DNA of 20,987 nt from a virus: the IMG/VR virus record IMGVR_UViG_3300037090_000130, positions 1 through 20,987 of that record. The stretch is one strand, 5' to 3'. The translations under genes were made by a program, and so were the position numbers. Every line of letters begins with the position of its first letter. Positions within the stretch are counted from its first letter, which is position 1. The notes below the pieces were generated by a model. It saw nothing but the letters and a program-made list of their open reading frames with translations. It had not been told where the DNA came from and searched no databases. Of the stretch, positions 1-6,231 are shown one piece after another.

Positions 1-16
1 ATCTATAGCCCTTCCC

Positions 17-74
17 CTTTACAGGCTTGCCTACCCAAGCGCCCTCACCACGCGCCCCTGAAACGCCCGCCCTA
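17..74 (-). repeat. 3' flanking element, copy A (downstream of the acb2-like gene)
   Basis: Immediately after the acb2-like gene (stop TAG at 72-74) the minus strand reads TAGGGCGGGC, then GGGGCGCGTGG, then CTGTAAAG. The same three blocks occur in the same order after the stop of the 63-aa gene at 3149-3180. Blocks two and three are identical between copies (11 and 8 nt) and the first differs at one base; only spacer lengths differ. No protein coding is apparent in positions 1-71. The role is unknown: a shared 3' UTR element or a recombination footprint are both possible. Confidence 0.55.
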
Positions 75-302
75 CTCGACCGGGACTTCCCGCCGCGCGA
101 TCGCCGCGTTCGCCCAGAAGATGGCCTGCTCCAACTCGGTGATGGCCAACGACTGCTCCCGGCTTTCCGGCGTGTTCTCGACGATGAAGTACGCCAGATC
201 CTTGGCCTTGTCCCGGATCTGGATATACCGATATCCCTGTGTGCCTTGCGGCTTGTGGTAGGTGAATCGCGTCTCCATCTCCTTCGTGTCAATCCTTGCC
301 AT
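72..302 (-). CDS. acb2: Acb2/Tad1-like anti-CBASS cyclic-nucleotide sponge
   Basis: A 76-aa protein that I recognise as the Acb2 family. Members are small helical phage proteins that bind and sequester the cyclic di- and trinucleotides made by CBASS defence, so that effectors are not activated. The family signature is clear: RFTYHKPQGTQ at residues 12-22, RDKAKDLAYFI at 30-40, then PESREQSLAITELEQA (45-60) and WANAAIAR (63-70). The length fits the family. The start is chosen for the strong Shine-Dalgarno AGGAGGAGAG just before ATG; the longer in-frame extension upstream is an Arg/Gly-rich shadow of the ERF gene. It sits 41 nt after the ERF annealing gene at the end of the early block, the usual place for counter-defence genes. 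Family assignment is from recognised motifs; activity is inferred. Confidence 0.82.
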   Translation of the reverse strand: MARIDTKEMETRFTYHKPQGTQGYRYIQIRDKAKDLAYFIVENTPESREQSLAITELEQAIFWANAAIARREVPVE

Positions 303-339
303 CTCTCTCCTCCTTGTGTGAATGTCCGTCATGGACGGA
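303..339 (-). promoter_or_regulatory. 5' leader of the acb2-like gene: perfect hairpin plus strong RBS
   Basis: On the minus strand TCCGTC-CAT-GACGGA (325-339) is a perfect 6-bp stem with a 3-nt loop. It is followed at once by CATTCACACAAGGAGGAGAG and the ATG. The same stem sequence occurs at 7821-7835 in front of the lipoprotein gene, and a similar CATTTCACAAGGAGG leader precedes the 63-aa gene. It may set mRNA stability or translation level of a gene that is not translationally coupled to its neighbour; that is inference. Confidence 0.5.
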
Positions 340-343
340 ATGG

Positions 344-1528
344 TTACGGCAGGGTGTCCTCGGGCGGCTCGGTCTTGGCCACTTCCACCAGCCGCGCCTC
401 CTCGGCCGCCTGGTCGGTCACGGGTTCGCCGGCCAGGAACATCTTGAGCGCGCGCACCTGCTCCAGGCCCAGCTCCTGCGGACCCACTTTGTGCGTCGTG
501 CGCACGTAGGCGATGAGCTTCTTCTTGTCGTACCCGCGCGGCCCGGCGAGCGCCTTGATGTCGAGCCACAGTTTATCGCGGATGCCTAGCAGGTCCAGCG
601 TGGAGGGACCAGCGGCAGCGGGGGCCGCCGTCTTCTCGTCCTCGGGGTGTCGGTGGATCAGGTTCTTCTTGCCCGTCTCGGCGGAGCCGGTCGACGTCTC
701 CGGCTTCGCGGTCTTCTCGGCAATCGCCTCCTGGATGGCGTCCACGAGCCGCTGGTTGCCAGCCTTGTACCGATCGTTCTCCTCCTCCGCGGTCTTCGTC
801 TGCCAGAAGGCCAGCTCTTTGTGCAAGTCGGTCACGTCCAGGGCGGACGGCGGTTCCCCCTTGTGCTTGCCAAACGGGAACACCGGGCCGCTGTCTGCCC
901 GCGGTCCGCCCTCGCCCTGTCCTCCCTGCGCGCTGTCGCCGCTCGTGGTCCCCTGCGCGTCGTCATCATCCTCTGGGGTGAGACCGCTGGACGACAAAAA
1001 TGAATAGCGCTTGGCATAGGAGAGGGCACTCCCGACCCGTTGTGCCGGATTGCCGCCGCCCCGCTCCTCCGCGCCGGCGATGGGCATGCGGACCTCGCCT
1101 GAGTCCTCCGAGTGTCCGAGGACGTGGGAAATACGGCAGTTCACCGCCACGCCGTTCGCCTCTATCCGTGACGACCAGCACACGGACAAGCCGAGCCCTC
1201 CCATGATCGGGCGGACGACCTCCATGATCTCGTCCAACGGCGCGTAGCGGTAGGAGTACGAGCCGCGCGTCGTTTGGATGTCGGCCTTCTTCGTCTTCGT
1301 GATCGGCGGGCAGGTGCGCTGGAACTCTGCCATCGCCTCGTGCCACGCCTCTTTCGCGCGGATCGCCTTCATGTCCTTCGCCAGCGCCATCAGCCGTTCC
1401 AGCGTCTCGACCGTGGCCCCCTTGTCCACGGCCCGGGCCAACAGGTCTTGCGGGTTCAGGGTGATGAGCGCCAGCGCGGATCCGGCTGGCTGTGCCTCTG
1501 TGCGTGGTGCTGCTGCTGTTCCTGCCAT
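344..1528 (-). CDS. erf: ERF-family single-strand DNA annealing protein
   Basis: A 394-aa protein with an ERF domain at about residues 45-195. ERF proteins anneal complementary single strands in phage recombination, circularisation and recombination-dependent replication. Visible family features are SYSYRYAPLDEIMEVVRPIM (90-109), the NPAQRVGSALSYAKRYSF block (160-177) and the acidic tail PEDDDDAQ (185-192). The C-terminal half is linker-like; it contains FPFGKHKGEPPSALD (217-231), which resembles the FGKHKG motif of DUF3820-type domains found appended to phage recombination proteins, and a Lys/Glu-rich helix region. The start ATG has AAGGGGGAGCAC in front, directly after the stop of the coiled-coil gene. 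With the VRR-NUC nuclease and the Gp157-like protein it forms the DNA-metabolism part of the early block. Confidence 0.88.
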   Translation of the reverse strand: MAGTAAAPRTEAQPAGSALALITLNPQDLLARAVDKGATVETLERLMALAKDMKAIRAKEAWHEAMAEFQRTCPPITKTKKADIQTTRGSYSYRYAPLDEIMEVVRPIMGGLGLSVCWSSRIEANGVAVNCRISHVLGHSEDSGEVRMPIAGAEERGGGNPAQRVGSALSYAKRYSFLSSSGLTPEDDDDAQGTTSGDSAQGGQGEGGPRADSGPVFPFGKHKGEPPSALDVTDLHKELAFWQTKTAEEENDRYKAGNQRLVDAIQEAIAEKTAKPETSTGSAETGKKNLIHRHPEDEKTAAPAAAGPSTLDLLGIRDKLWLDIKALAGPRGYDKKKLIAYVRTTHKVGPQELGLEQVRALKMFLAGEPVTDQAAEEARLVEVAKTEPPEDTLP

Positions 1529-1540
1529 GTGCTCCCCCTT

Positions 1541-3007
1541 TCAAAAGGTATCGAGTGTCGGATGATTTGGTTCAATCACCCGTAATGCCGACTCCAGCGC
1601 CGCGATGCGCTGTTCTAGGTCACACGGCGCTGGTCTAGCGATATCCTGGCCGTGGAGGATTCGCCACGCCATCTCGCGGAGGTCGGTGGCATTCGTGCAA
1701 TTCTCGCAACTTTCGGAAATGTCGCGCACGCCCGCCTCCAGCGCCGCGATGCGGGCGAGGGCGATAGCTAGGTCAACGTGCATGTGATGGTCACAAGCCT
1801 GAATCCACTCAAGCCCACAGTCTTGGCACTTAATGAAATGTTCACCGTCCTGGCAGGCTGCACGGCAATGCAGGTGATTACATCGCTTCTGTTCATCCCG
1901 CTCCCGCACCAGCCGCGCATTCTCGCGAGTAACGCAGTCATGTGAGTGAAATGACGTGTTATAACTTCCACATTCAGAACACCGATCCGGACCACCTTCA
2001 GCCAATAATTGCACCAGCCGCGCATTCTCGGCGTCCAGGGCCGCACACTTATCGAGTGTCATGGCGTAGTGATGGAGCCCAGTCCCGTGACATTCTCCGC
2101 ACAGCTCCTGCTCCACCTCTTCCCGTTCATCTGGCAATAAGACACGGGCCACGACCGTCATCATTCCCGTTCCGTCACACGTCTCGCACGTGCGAAGTTT
2201 CGCAATCTCCTCCTGCGCTGTGGCAATACGAGCAAGCGCAATAGAGACACCTGTTCTAAGGGTTGTATTCTCCTCATGCAATCGCTCACACGTTTTATCT
2301 ACGCCCGCCATCGCTGCAGCGTGCAGTTCTCGGGAGGTTTCGTCCTCCTCCCGCGCCGCCTCCAGGTCCGTCAACGCTTGACCGTGCAGCTTCGTCAGCC
2401 GCTCGATGTTCTCGTCGCTGAAGGCAATCGCTGCCGCCAGTTGCTCCCTCAGCACGATCTCCCGATCCACAGCCCTGCATACGTCTCCATAGGAAGCAGA
2501 CCAATAGGGGCTCTCCGGTAGAATACGATCGTTTGTGGAAGCCGCGGTGTTCTGCATTGCTGCCACACCACATCCGGCAAGGCGCATGCGTTCGGTTTCC
2601 AGTTGCTCCCTCAGCCGCGCATTCTCCTCTTGCAGCCGAACGAAAGCAGGCTGGTCCTCGACTCGCAACGCCGCGAGGCTAGCATCCCGACTCGCAACTT
2701 TCTCCTGTGCTGCGGCGAGTTGCACGCGGAGGGTAGATATCTCCGTGGTATCCATCGACAATGCGGCCCTCAATATCCCGACCACACGCAGCCGCTCCTC
2801 GACTTCATTCCTAAGCTGGGTGCGGAGGGTGGCGATCTCTACTTCCTTTTCTTCTTGCCCATGCTTTCGTCCACCGTCGTAGCCCTTGTTCTCTGCTTGA
2901 ATCACGTCCTGTTCCGTAAGAGGACGCATCGCGGCATAGTCAGCGCAATTTTCTTTTGGTCCGTGGTCTGCACAACAAGACGGGCACCAATACGTTTCTG
3001 CGTCCAT
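1541..3007 (-). CDS. large coiled-coil protein with many Cys pairs, two DnaJ-type
   Basis: A 488-aa protein of unknown function. Long heptad-like stretches (about 50-270 and 320-370, plus 410-430 and 464-478) alternate with cysteine clusters: CPSCC (8-12), CETCDGTG (274-281), CGECHGTG (303-310), CSECGSY (343-349) with HSHDC, CNHLHC (376-381), CQDCGLEW (394-401) with CDHHMH, and CENC (434-437). The CxxCxGxG pair matches the zinc-binding repeats of DnaJ, but no J domain is present. Related blocks such as IALARIA, ENARL and RIAALE recur, suggesting growth by internal duplication. I chose the ATG at 3007 because GAGGAGGGAGTG precedes it; an in-frame ATG at 3127 would add 40 residues without a good RBS. 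A scaffold or nucleic-acid adaptor role is a guess. Confidence 0.72.
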   Translation of the reverse strand: MDAETYWCPSCCADHGPKENCADYAAMRPLTEQDVIQAENKGYDGGRKHGQEEKEVEIATLRTQLRNEVEERLRVVGILRAALSMDTTEISTLRVQLAAAQEKVASRDASLAALRVEDQPAFVRLQEENARLREQLETERMRLAGCGVAAMQNTAASTNDRILPESPYWSASYGDVCRAVDREIVLREQLAAAIAFSDENIERLTKLHGQALTDLEAAREEDETSRELHAAAMAGVDKTCERLHEENTTLRTGVSIALARIATAQEEIAKLRTCETCDGTGMMTVVARVLLPDEREEVEQELCGECHGTGLHHYAMTLDKCAALDAENARLVQLLAEGGPDRCSECGSYNTSFHSHDCVTRENARLVRERDEQKRCNHLHCRAACQDGEHFIKCQDCGLEWIQACDHHMHVDLAIALARIAALEAGVRDISESCENCTNATDLREMAWRILHGQDIARPAPCDLEQRIAALESALRVIEPNHPTLDTF

Positions 3008-3177
3008 CACTCCCTCCTCGTGAAAGATGGGCTGGTCGGTCCCTAGGGCCTCGGAGTAAATTCCTATACGCTGTGCCCAGAGCGGACATTTCAATCCGCC
3101 CACCGCTTTGAGACCGTACCAGCCCACCCCCTGCGCGTGTCGTCTTTGCTTTACAGCCCACGCGCCCCTTGCCTGCC
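3008..3177. other. non-coding gap with leader and 3' element
   Basis: These 170 nt lie between the 63-aa gene and the coiled-coil gene. The right end is the shared 3' element (3149-3180). The left end is a leader ending in CATCTTTCACGAGGAGGGAGTG before the ATG at 3007, preceded by a CCCTAGGG palindrome. I see no convincing ORF with its own RBS. A TTGAAA followed by CGTATA (18-nt spacing) on the minus strand is too weak to call a promoter. Confidence 0.4.
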
Positions 3178-3180
3178 CTA
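3149..3180 (-). repeat. 3' flanking element, copy B (downstream of the 63-aa gene)
   Basis: Minus strand: TAGGGCAGGC (including the stop codon), GGGGCGCGTGG and CTGTAAAG, the same ordered blocks as copy A at 17-74 but with shorter spacers. Copy A also carries a GTAGGCAAG stretch resembling the GGCAAG between the blocks here. The pair marks the acb2-like gene and this gene as having related surroundings. Confidence 0.55.
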
Positions 3181-3369
3181 CTTCGTTTTCTCCAGTTCAG
3201 CCGCGAACTGCGCCAGCGCTGCCGAGATTGCCAGTGCGCGGGCGAACAGTTTGCCTCGATAGACGTGTATGGCATCTGTGGTCCACCTGACAGCGGCATC
3301 ACGCAATAGGTTTCCAGGTTCGCTAGCCCCGTTTCGCACGTCCCTCAGTGTGTCCACAAGTTCTTGCAT
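3178..3369 (-). CDS. hypothetical small helical protein (63 aa)
   Basis: A 63-aa protein I do not recognise. It is predicted mostly helical, with an amphipathic start (MQELVDTLRDVRNG) and an alanine-rich C-terminal half (LFARALAISAALAQFAAELE, 41-60) that could be a buried helix or dimer interface. No membrane segment or Cys motif is evident. The start is well supported by AAGGAGGTGGGAG before ATG. It has its own leader and a 3' element shared with the acb2-like gene, so it behaves as a free-standing cassette rather than an overlapping operon gene. By position it could be another accessory or counter-defence gene; that is only context. Confidence 0.62.
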   Translation of the reverse strand: MQELVDTLRDVRNGASEPGNLLRDAAVRWTTDAIHVYRGKLFARALAISAALAQFAAELEKTK

Positions 3370-3565
3370 CTCCCACCTCCTTGTGAAATGCCCGCCTTGG
3401 CCGGCCTTGATACCGGCTGCTCGATTTCCCGGGAGTGCTTAGGTACGCCAGGGAGGGAAACGAAGTGGCGCTTTGAATTGAAAACCCTCCCCTACCATGC
3501 CCGTCGCCCACGAGCCCTACTGTCCAGGCGTGTCCTTCCACACCGCAGGGCGGGCACTGGTTCAC
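3323..3565 (-). CDS. doubtful 80-aa ORF, N-terminal CPPC motif; possible remnant
   Basis: A GTG at 3565 overlaps the stop of the Gp157-like gene as GTGA, the junction style of this operon. The N-terminus NQCPPCGVEGHAWTVGLVGD looks like the first knuckle of a zinc ribbon. No second Cys pair follows, the rest is low-complexity and Arg/Ser-rich, and the ORF runs 47 nt into the well-supported 63-aa gene. It could be a real small protein, a decayed zinc-ribbon gene, or chance. Together with the leader it fills the stretch 3370-3561. Confidence 0.35.
   Translation of the reverse strand: MNQCPPCGVEGHAWTVGLVGDGHGRGGFSIQSATSFPSLAYLSTPGKSSSRYQGRPRRAFHKEVGDARTCGHTEGRAKRG
3370..3410 (-). promoter_or_regulatory. 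5' leader of the 63-aa gene
   Basis: Minus strand: a GC-rich imperfect hairpin around CCGGCCAAGGCGG, then CATTTCACAAGGAGGTGGGAG and ATG. The CATTTCACAAGGAGG string closely matches the acb2 leader (CATTCACACAAGGAGG). The Shine-Dalgarno is near-perfect, unlike the weak sites at overlapping junctions. Confidence 0.45.
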
Positions 3566-4392
3566 TTCTTCCGAATCCCCAGGCTCGGCTCGCCCGTCTT
3601 CTCCTCCGCGATCGCGGGGAGCGTCACGCCTGCGATGTCGCCGGGGCGCTCCGCGAACACCTTCGGCAGGCTGTCCAGGGCCACCTTCAATTCCTTCATC
3701 ACGAGCACCTTCTTGGTCTCGACTGCCTTGGGATAGTGCTTCTCACAGGCGGCAATCGTTTTCTCTTCGTCGAGCACCTTCAGGGACGGCCTCCCCTTGC
3801 TGATGTACACGGTCCACCAGGGAGACGATAGATTCTTGACCTCATTCCGCCGCATCCAGCCCAGGACCATGGCCCGCCAAGCGTCCGAATGGGCCGACGC
3901 CTTTGCGATCATCTCCGACCACGCTTGCGCGTCCGCCCGGGCACGCTTTTCGAGTTGCTCCACCGACGCCTCGGCCTTGAGGATGGCCCGCACCAGGTGC
4001 CCTGCGGTGGCCTCCTGAAGCCTGGTCTCGTCCCGCACCGCGACGGCGAGCACCTCCGGGTCGGGGTCGGGCTTCATCAGCTCGTCCCAGAACGCCTCTT
4101 CGGCCGCGGTGGGAGGAGCGGGCTCGTCCGGGACCTCGCCCAGCGTTTCCCAGGGAATCGTTTCGGTGGGCTCAGCCGTGGGTACCTGTCCGAGCGGGAT
4201 CGCCACGGCAGGGCCAGGGACCGTCTGACCAAGCGGAGGCAGCGCGTCGAGCCCCGCCTGGGCCAAATGCTTACAGAGTTTCCCGGTCCCCTTCAGTCGC
4301 GCCTGGAAATGCGGGCACGTGCATGTCTGGGCGTCGAGGTCCACCTCGTACGTCACGCCGGGGTCCTTCTCTGACGGCACGGTGACTTTCAC
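3562..4392 (-). CDS. SWIM zinc finger plus Gp157-like recombination-associated protein
   Basis: A 276-aa protein. Near the N-terminus C24-x-C26 ... C40-x-H42 fits a SWIM zinc finger (CxCx(n)CxH), usually a DNA- or protein-binding module. A Pro-rich linker (about 50-100) leads to a C-terminal region (about 105-270) resembling the phage Gp157 family: a coiled coil, then WWTVYISKGRPSLKVLDEEK and KELKVALDSLPKVF. Gp157-type genes usually sit beside single-strand annealing proteins, as here with ERF. It starts at GTG 4392, overlapping the upstream stop as GTGA. Function is inferred from family and neighbours; the SWIM fusion is the unusual part. Confidence 0.7.
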   Translation of the reverse strand: MKVTVPSEKDPGVTYEVDLDAQTCTCPHFQARLKGTGKLCKHLAQAGLDALPPLGQTVPGPAVAIPLGQVPTAEPTETIPWETLGEVPDEPAPPTAAEEAFWDELMKPDPDPEVLAVAVRDETRLQEATAGHLVRAILKAEASVEQLEKRARADAQAWSEMIAKASAHSDAWRAMVLGWMRRNEVKNLSSPWWTVYISKGRPSLKVLDEEKTIAACEKHYPKAVETKKVLVMKELKVALDSLPKVFAERPGDIAGVTLPAIAEEKTGEPSLGIRKK

Positions 4393-4643
4393 GGCTGCAC
4401 CTCCTCAGCCTTCTTTGACTTCCGCCCCTGATACCGATCCCGCCACACCTCCACCGCGTCCGCGATGCGGGCGAAACTCATCGCACTTTCTGCCATCAGC
4501 TTCTCGGTGGTCTGCCAGTACACCAACACTCTCCGCTCCGTCTCACTCTGTTCCCGCTTCCGCACTGGAGCGAGCACGTCCAACAACCATTGCACTGCGA
4601 ACACCACTAGTGCCCCCACCAACCCCCCGATGATGTACCGCAT
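4389..4643 (-). CDS. small membrane-anchored protein (84 aa)
   Basis: One N-terminal transmembrane segment (IIGGLVGALVVFAVQWLLDV, 4-23) is followed by a charged helical tail rich in Glu, Arg and Lys, ending KSKKAEEVQP. The N-terminal hydrophobic helix with a positive flank suggests an inner-membrane anchor with a cytoplasmic or periplasmic helical domain. The start overlaps the VRR-NUC stop as TGATG, with GAGGAGG upstream. No family recognised. Confidence 0.65.
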   Translation of the reverse strand: MRYIIGGLVGALVVFAVQWLLDVLAPVRKREQSETERRVLVYWQTTEKLMAESAMSFARIADAVEVWRDRYQGRKSKKAEEVQP

Positions 4644-4987
4644 CACGCCTCCTCTCGTTTTGGAATCACCCCACCCCCACACCCGAGCGCCTGCGCAATC
4701 GTCCCAAGATCCCAATCTGCCGGCCGCCAGACGTGAACCTCGACTCCAGCCCGTAACAGGTCCCGGAGCCAATAGGTTTGCTCCAATGTCGTCACCCCAT
4801 TACGAGATTTCAGTTCCGCGACGATGAACCGCTCCCCCTTAACCATCGCCAGGTCAGGCCATCCCTTGTGCCCCTGCAACGCCGTCCGCCATCCCATTGC
4901 AGTCCGGGCCGGGCGAAAGTGGCACACGCGCCAGCCCGCAAACTTCGCCAGCTCCAGCACGGCGGTTAGGAGGTCGTCTTCGGTCAT
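4643..4987 (-). CDS. VRR-NUC domain nuclease
   Basis: A 114-aa protein of the VRR-NUC group of PD-(D/E)xK nucleases, found in phages as stand-alone Holliday-junction or structure-specific nucleases. The catalytic pattern is visible: GWPDL (42-46) supplies D45, AELKS (57-61) supplies E58 and K60, and EQTYWLRDLLRAGVEVHVWRP (69-89) is the typical following helix-strand with Q70. The length suits a single-domain member. It starts at ATG 4987, overlapping the previous stop as ATGA. It probably processes branched DNA made by ERF-dependent recombination. Confidence 0.85.
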   Translation of the reverse strand: MTEDDLLTAVLELAKFAGWRVCHFRPARTAMGWRTALQGHKGWPDLAMVKGERFIVAELKSRNGVTTLEQTYWLRDLLRAGVEVHVWRPADWDLGTIAQALGCGGGVIPKREEA

Positions 4988-5247
4988 TGCATCCTCACCC
5001 ACGCCACCACGGGGAACCCGATCGCCACGAGCCACAGGAGCCACCCCAGCCAGACGCGGATGGCACTCCTGGCCCAGATCGGCCCGTAATCGCCATGCCA
5101 GCCGGTAGCGATCCATGTTGGGCCGGGGCAGCTACGAGATTCCTTCAAGCTGGTCGCGGCCAGGAGGCGGGCAACGTGGATCTCACGCAGATAGGCGCTC
5201 AGTTTGTCGTGGCACTCTTGCCAGCCCCATTCGTCGCGGTGGCTCAT
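4984..5247 (-). CDS. small C-terminally anchored membrane protein (87 aa)
   Basis: An 87-aa protein with a soluble, His/Trp-rich N-terminal part (SHRDEWGWQECHDKLSAYLR) and one C-terminal transmembrane helix (about 66-83, VWLGWLLWLVAIGFPVVAW). I do not recognise a family. The start at 5247 follows GGAGGTCCCCCG and overlaps the upstream stop (ATGA). The much longer reading frame upstream is only an Arg-rich shadow of the Ala-rich repeats of the DUF7666-like gene. Confidence 0.65.
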   Translation of the reverse strand: MSHRDEWGWQECHDKLSAYLREIHVARLLAATSLKESRSCPGPTWIATGWHGDYGPIWARSAIRVWLGWLLWLVAIGFPVVAWVRMQ

Positions 5248-5861
5248 CGGGGGACCTCCTTGAATAGATCTTTCACCATCTGAGAGAATCTCTTTTTTTG
5301 GGCGTCCCGTGCGGCGTCCCGTGCGGCGTCCCCTGCGGCGGCCCCTGCGGCGTACCGTGTGGCGGCCCGTGCGGCGTCCCATGCGGCGTACCGTGCGTCG
5401 GCCCATGCGGAGGCCCATGCGGCGTACCGTGCGTCGGCCCATGCGGAGGCCCATGCGGCGGCCCCTGCGGCGGCCCGTGCGGCGGCCCGGAGACTCTCCT
5501 CTCCGGTTGTCAGATATTGCACGACGACCGGAGGCGCATCCCACAGTTTCACAACATCAAGCGCACAGGACCGCGCGAAGGACCAGAGCAGTGACGTTGC
5601 ATCTACCCGCGTCACAATCTTGCGACGTGTCGCCACGCACTTGTCGTCACCCTGGATAATCGTCCCACCCAGTTGGACCCGGCAGAGCGTCTCTCCGGGG
5701 GCATATGTCAGGGCATCGAATGGGTCTAGAGATCCGTGCAGTCCCCGCTCGCACATGATGACCGGGAGGGGACCGTCATACTCCAGCCAGACGCCGTCTG
5801 GGGGGATCGGCTGGCCATTGCGCAAGGTCTTGCCGGCAAAATGATACGCGCTAATTGTCAT
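5244..5861 (-). CDS. DUF7666-like protein with Ala/Trp-rich C-terminal repeats
   Basis: A 205-aa protein. The N-terminal part (1-125) resembles the phage DUF7666-type family: a CERGLHGSLDPFDALTYAPG block (37-56), LCRVQLGGTIIQGDDKCVAT (59-78), and a helical ALDVVKLWDAP section. The function of the family is unknown. From about 125 the chain is an alanine-rich repeat of AAWASAWADARY type, predicted as one long helix, ending in a Lys-rich tail (KKRFSQMVKDLFKEV). Such tails are common in this family and vary in copy number. The start has a strong AGGAGGGACG before ATG at 5861, overlapping the previous stop (ATGA). Confidence 0.68.
   Translation of the reverse strand: MTISAYHFAGKTLRNGQPIPPDGVWLEYDGPLPVIMCERGLHGSLDPFDALTYAPGETLCRVQLGGTIIQGDDKCVATRRKIVTRVDATSLLWSFARSCALDVVKLWDAPPVVVQYLTTGEESLRAAARAAAGAAAWASAWADARYAAWASAWADARYAAWDAARAATRYAAGAAAGDAARDAARDAQKKRFSQMVKDLFKEVPR
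5380..5451. repeat. two tandem 36-bp repeats in the DUF7666-like gene
   Basis: A 36-bp unit beginning catgcggcgtaccgtgcgtc occurs twice head to tail without a mismatch, coding for the 12-residue AAWASAWADARY. Degenerate Ala-codon repeats extend it to about 5303-5490. The exact identity suggests recent slippage or unequal recombination. Confidence 0.85.
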
Positions 5862-6130
5862 CGTCCCTCCTCTTTCGGGTATCTCGGATGGATTCTGAAA
5901 TATCCTTGCCACTTCGTAACCGTCTTGACCTTCAGGCTCTCCCCACTGGTCAGGTGCATAAAGATATTCGCCGACTCCCACAGAAATCCGATCCCGCTAC
6001 CGACCAACACGCACCAGATGAAGAGCGCCACGAAGAATCGGCGAAACCAGGAACGCTGTAACGTGGTGTGGGCTTTCTTCCACCCCTTGATCCAGGCCGC
6101 CGACTTCGCCAGAATCATGACGCCGGTCAC
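5858..6130 (-). CDS. small membrane protein (90 aa)
   Basis: One clear transmembrane segment (FFVALFIWCVLVGSGIGFLW) follows a basic, Trp-rich N-terminal region (KSAAWIKGWKKAHTTLQRSWFRR); a basic tail ends HPRYPKEEGR. I chose the GTG at 6130 because it overlaps the upstream stop as GTGA and has GGGGAAAG in front; an in-frame ATG at 6118 would shorten it by four residues. No family recognised; the positive-inside rule predicts a cytoplasmic N-terminus. Confidence 0.6.
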   Translation of the reverse strand: MTGVMILAKSAAWIKGWKKAHTTLQRSWFRRFFVALFIWCVLVGSGIGFLWESANIFMHLTSGESLKVKTVTKWQGYFRIHPRYPKEEGR

Positions 6131-6231
6131 TTCGCTTTCCCCGCGATCAGCATACACATGGCGAAGACTGTCAGCGCTGAGCCAATGAGCATCCCCGCAA
6201 CGAAGGCGAGCAGGACGTGATGGGCGGTCAT
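6127..6231 (-). CDS. very small membrane protein (34 aa)
   Basis: MTAHHVLLAFVAGMLIGSAL and the following residues form one hydrophobic helix over almost the whole 34-aa chain, ending in GKAK. The ATG overlaps the upstream stop (ATGA), matching the other operon junctions. Role unknown; single-helix phage micro-proteins often act on host membrane proteins, but nothing here shows the target. Confidence 0.5.
   Translation of the reverse strand: MTAHHVLLAFVAGMLIGSALTVFAMCMLIAGKAK

Noticed and set aside
966-1544. 192-aa minus-strand ORF overlapping ERF
   Set aside because: Arg/Gly/His-rich shadow of the ERF gene in another frame.
3040-3085. Possible promoter TTGAAA...CGTATA upstream of the coiled-coil gene
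   Set aside because: Spacing of 18 and poor -10 match; chance occurrence is likely.
4984-5544. Long Arg/Gly-rich N-terminal extension of the 87-aa membrane protein
   Set aside because: The extension is the alternate frame of the Ala repeat; the ATG at 5247 has a strong RBS and fits the ATGA overlap rule.
5298-5594. Cys/Gly/Pro repeat ORF on the plus strand
   Set aside because: Produced by the antisense of alanine codon repeats in the DUF7666-like gene.
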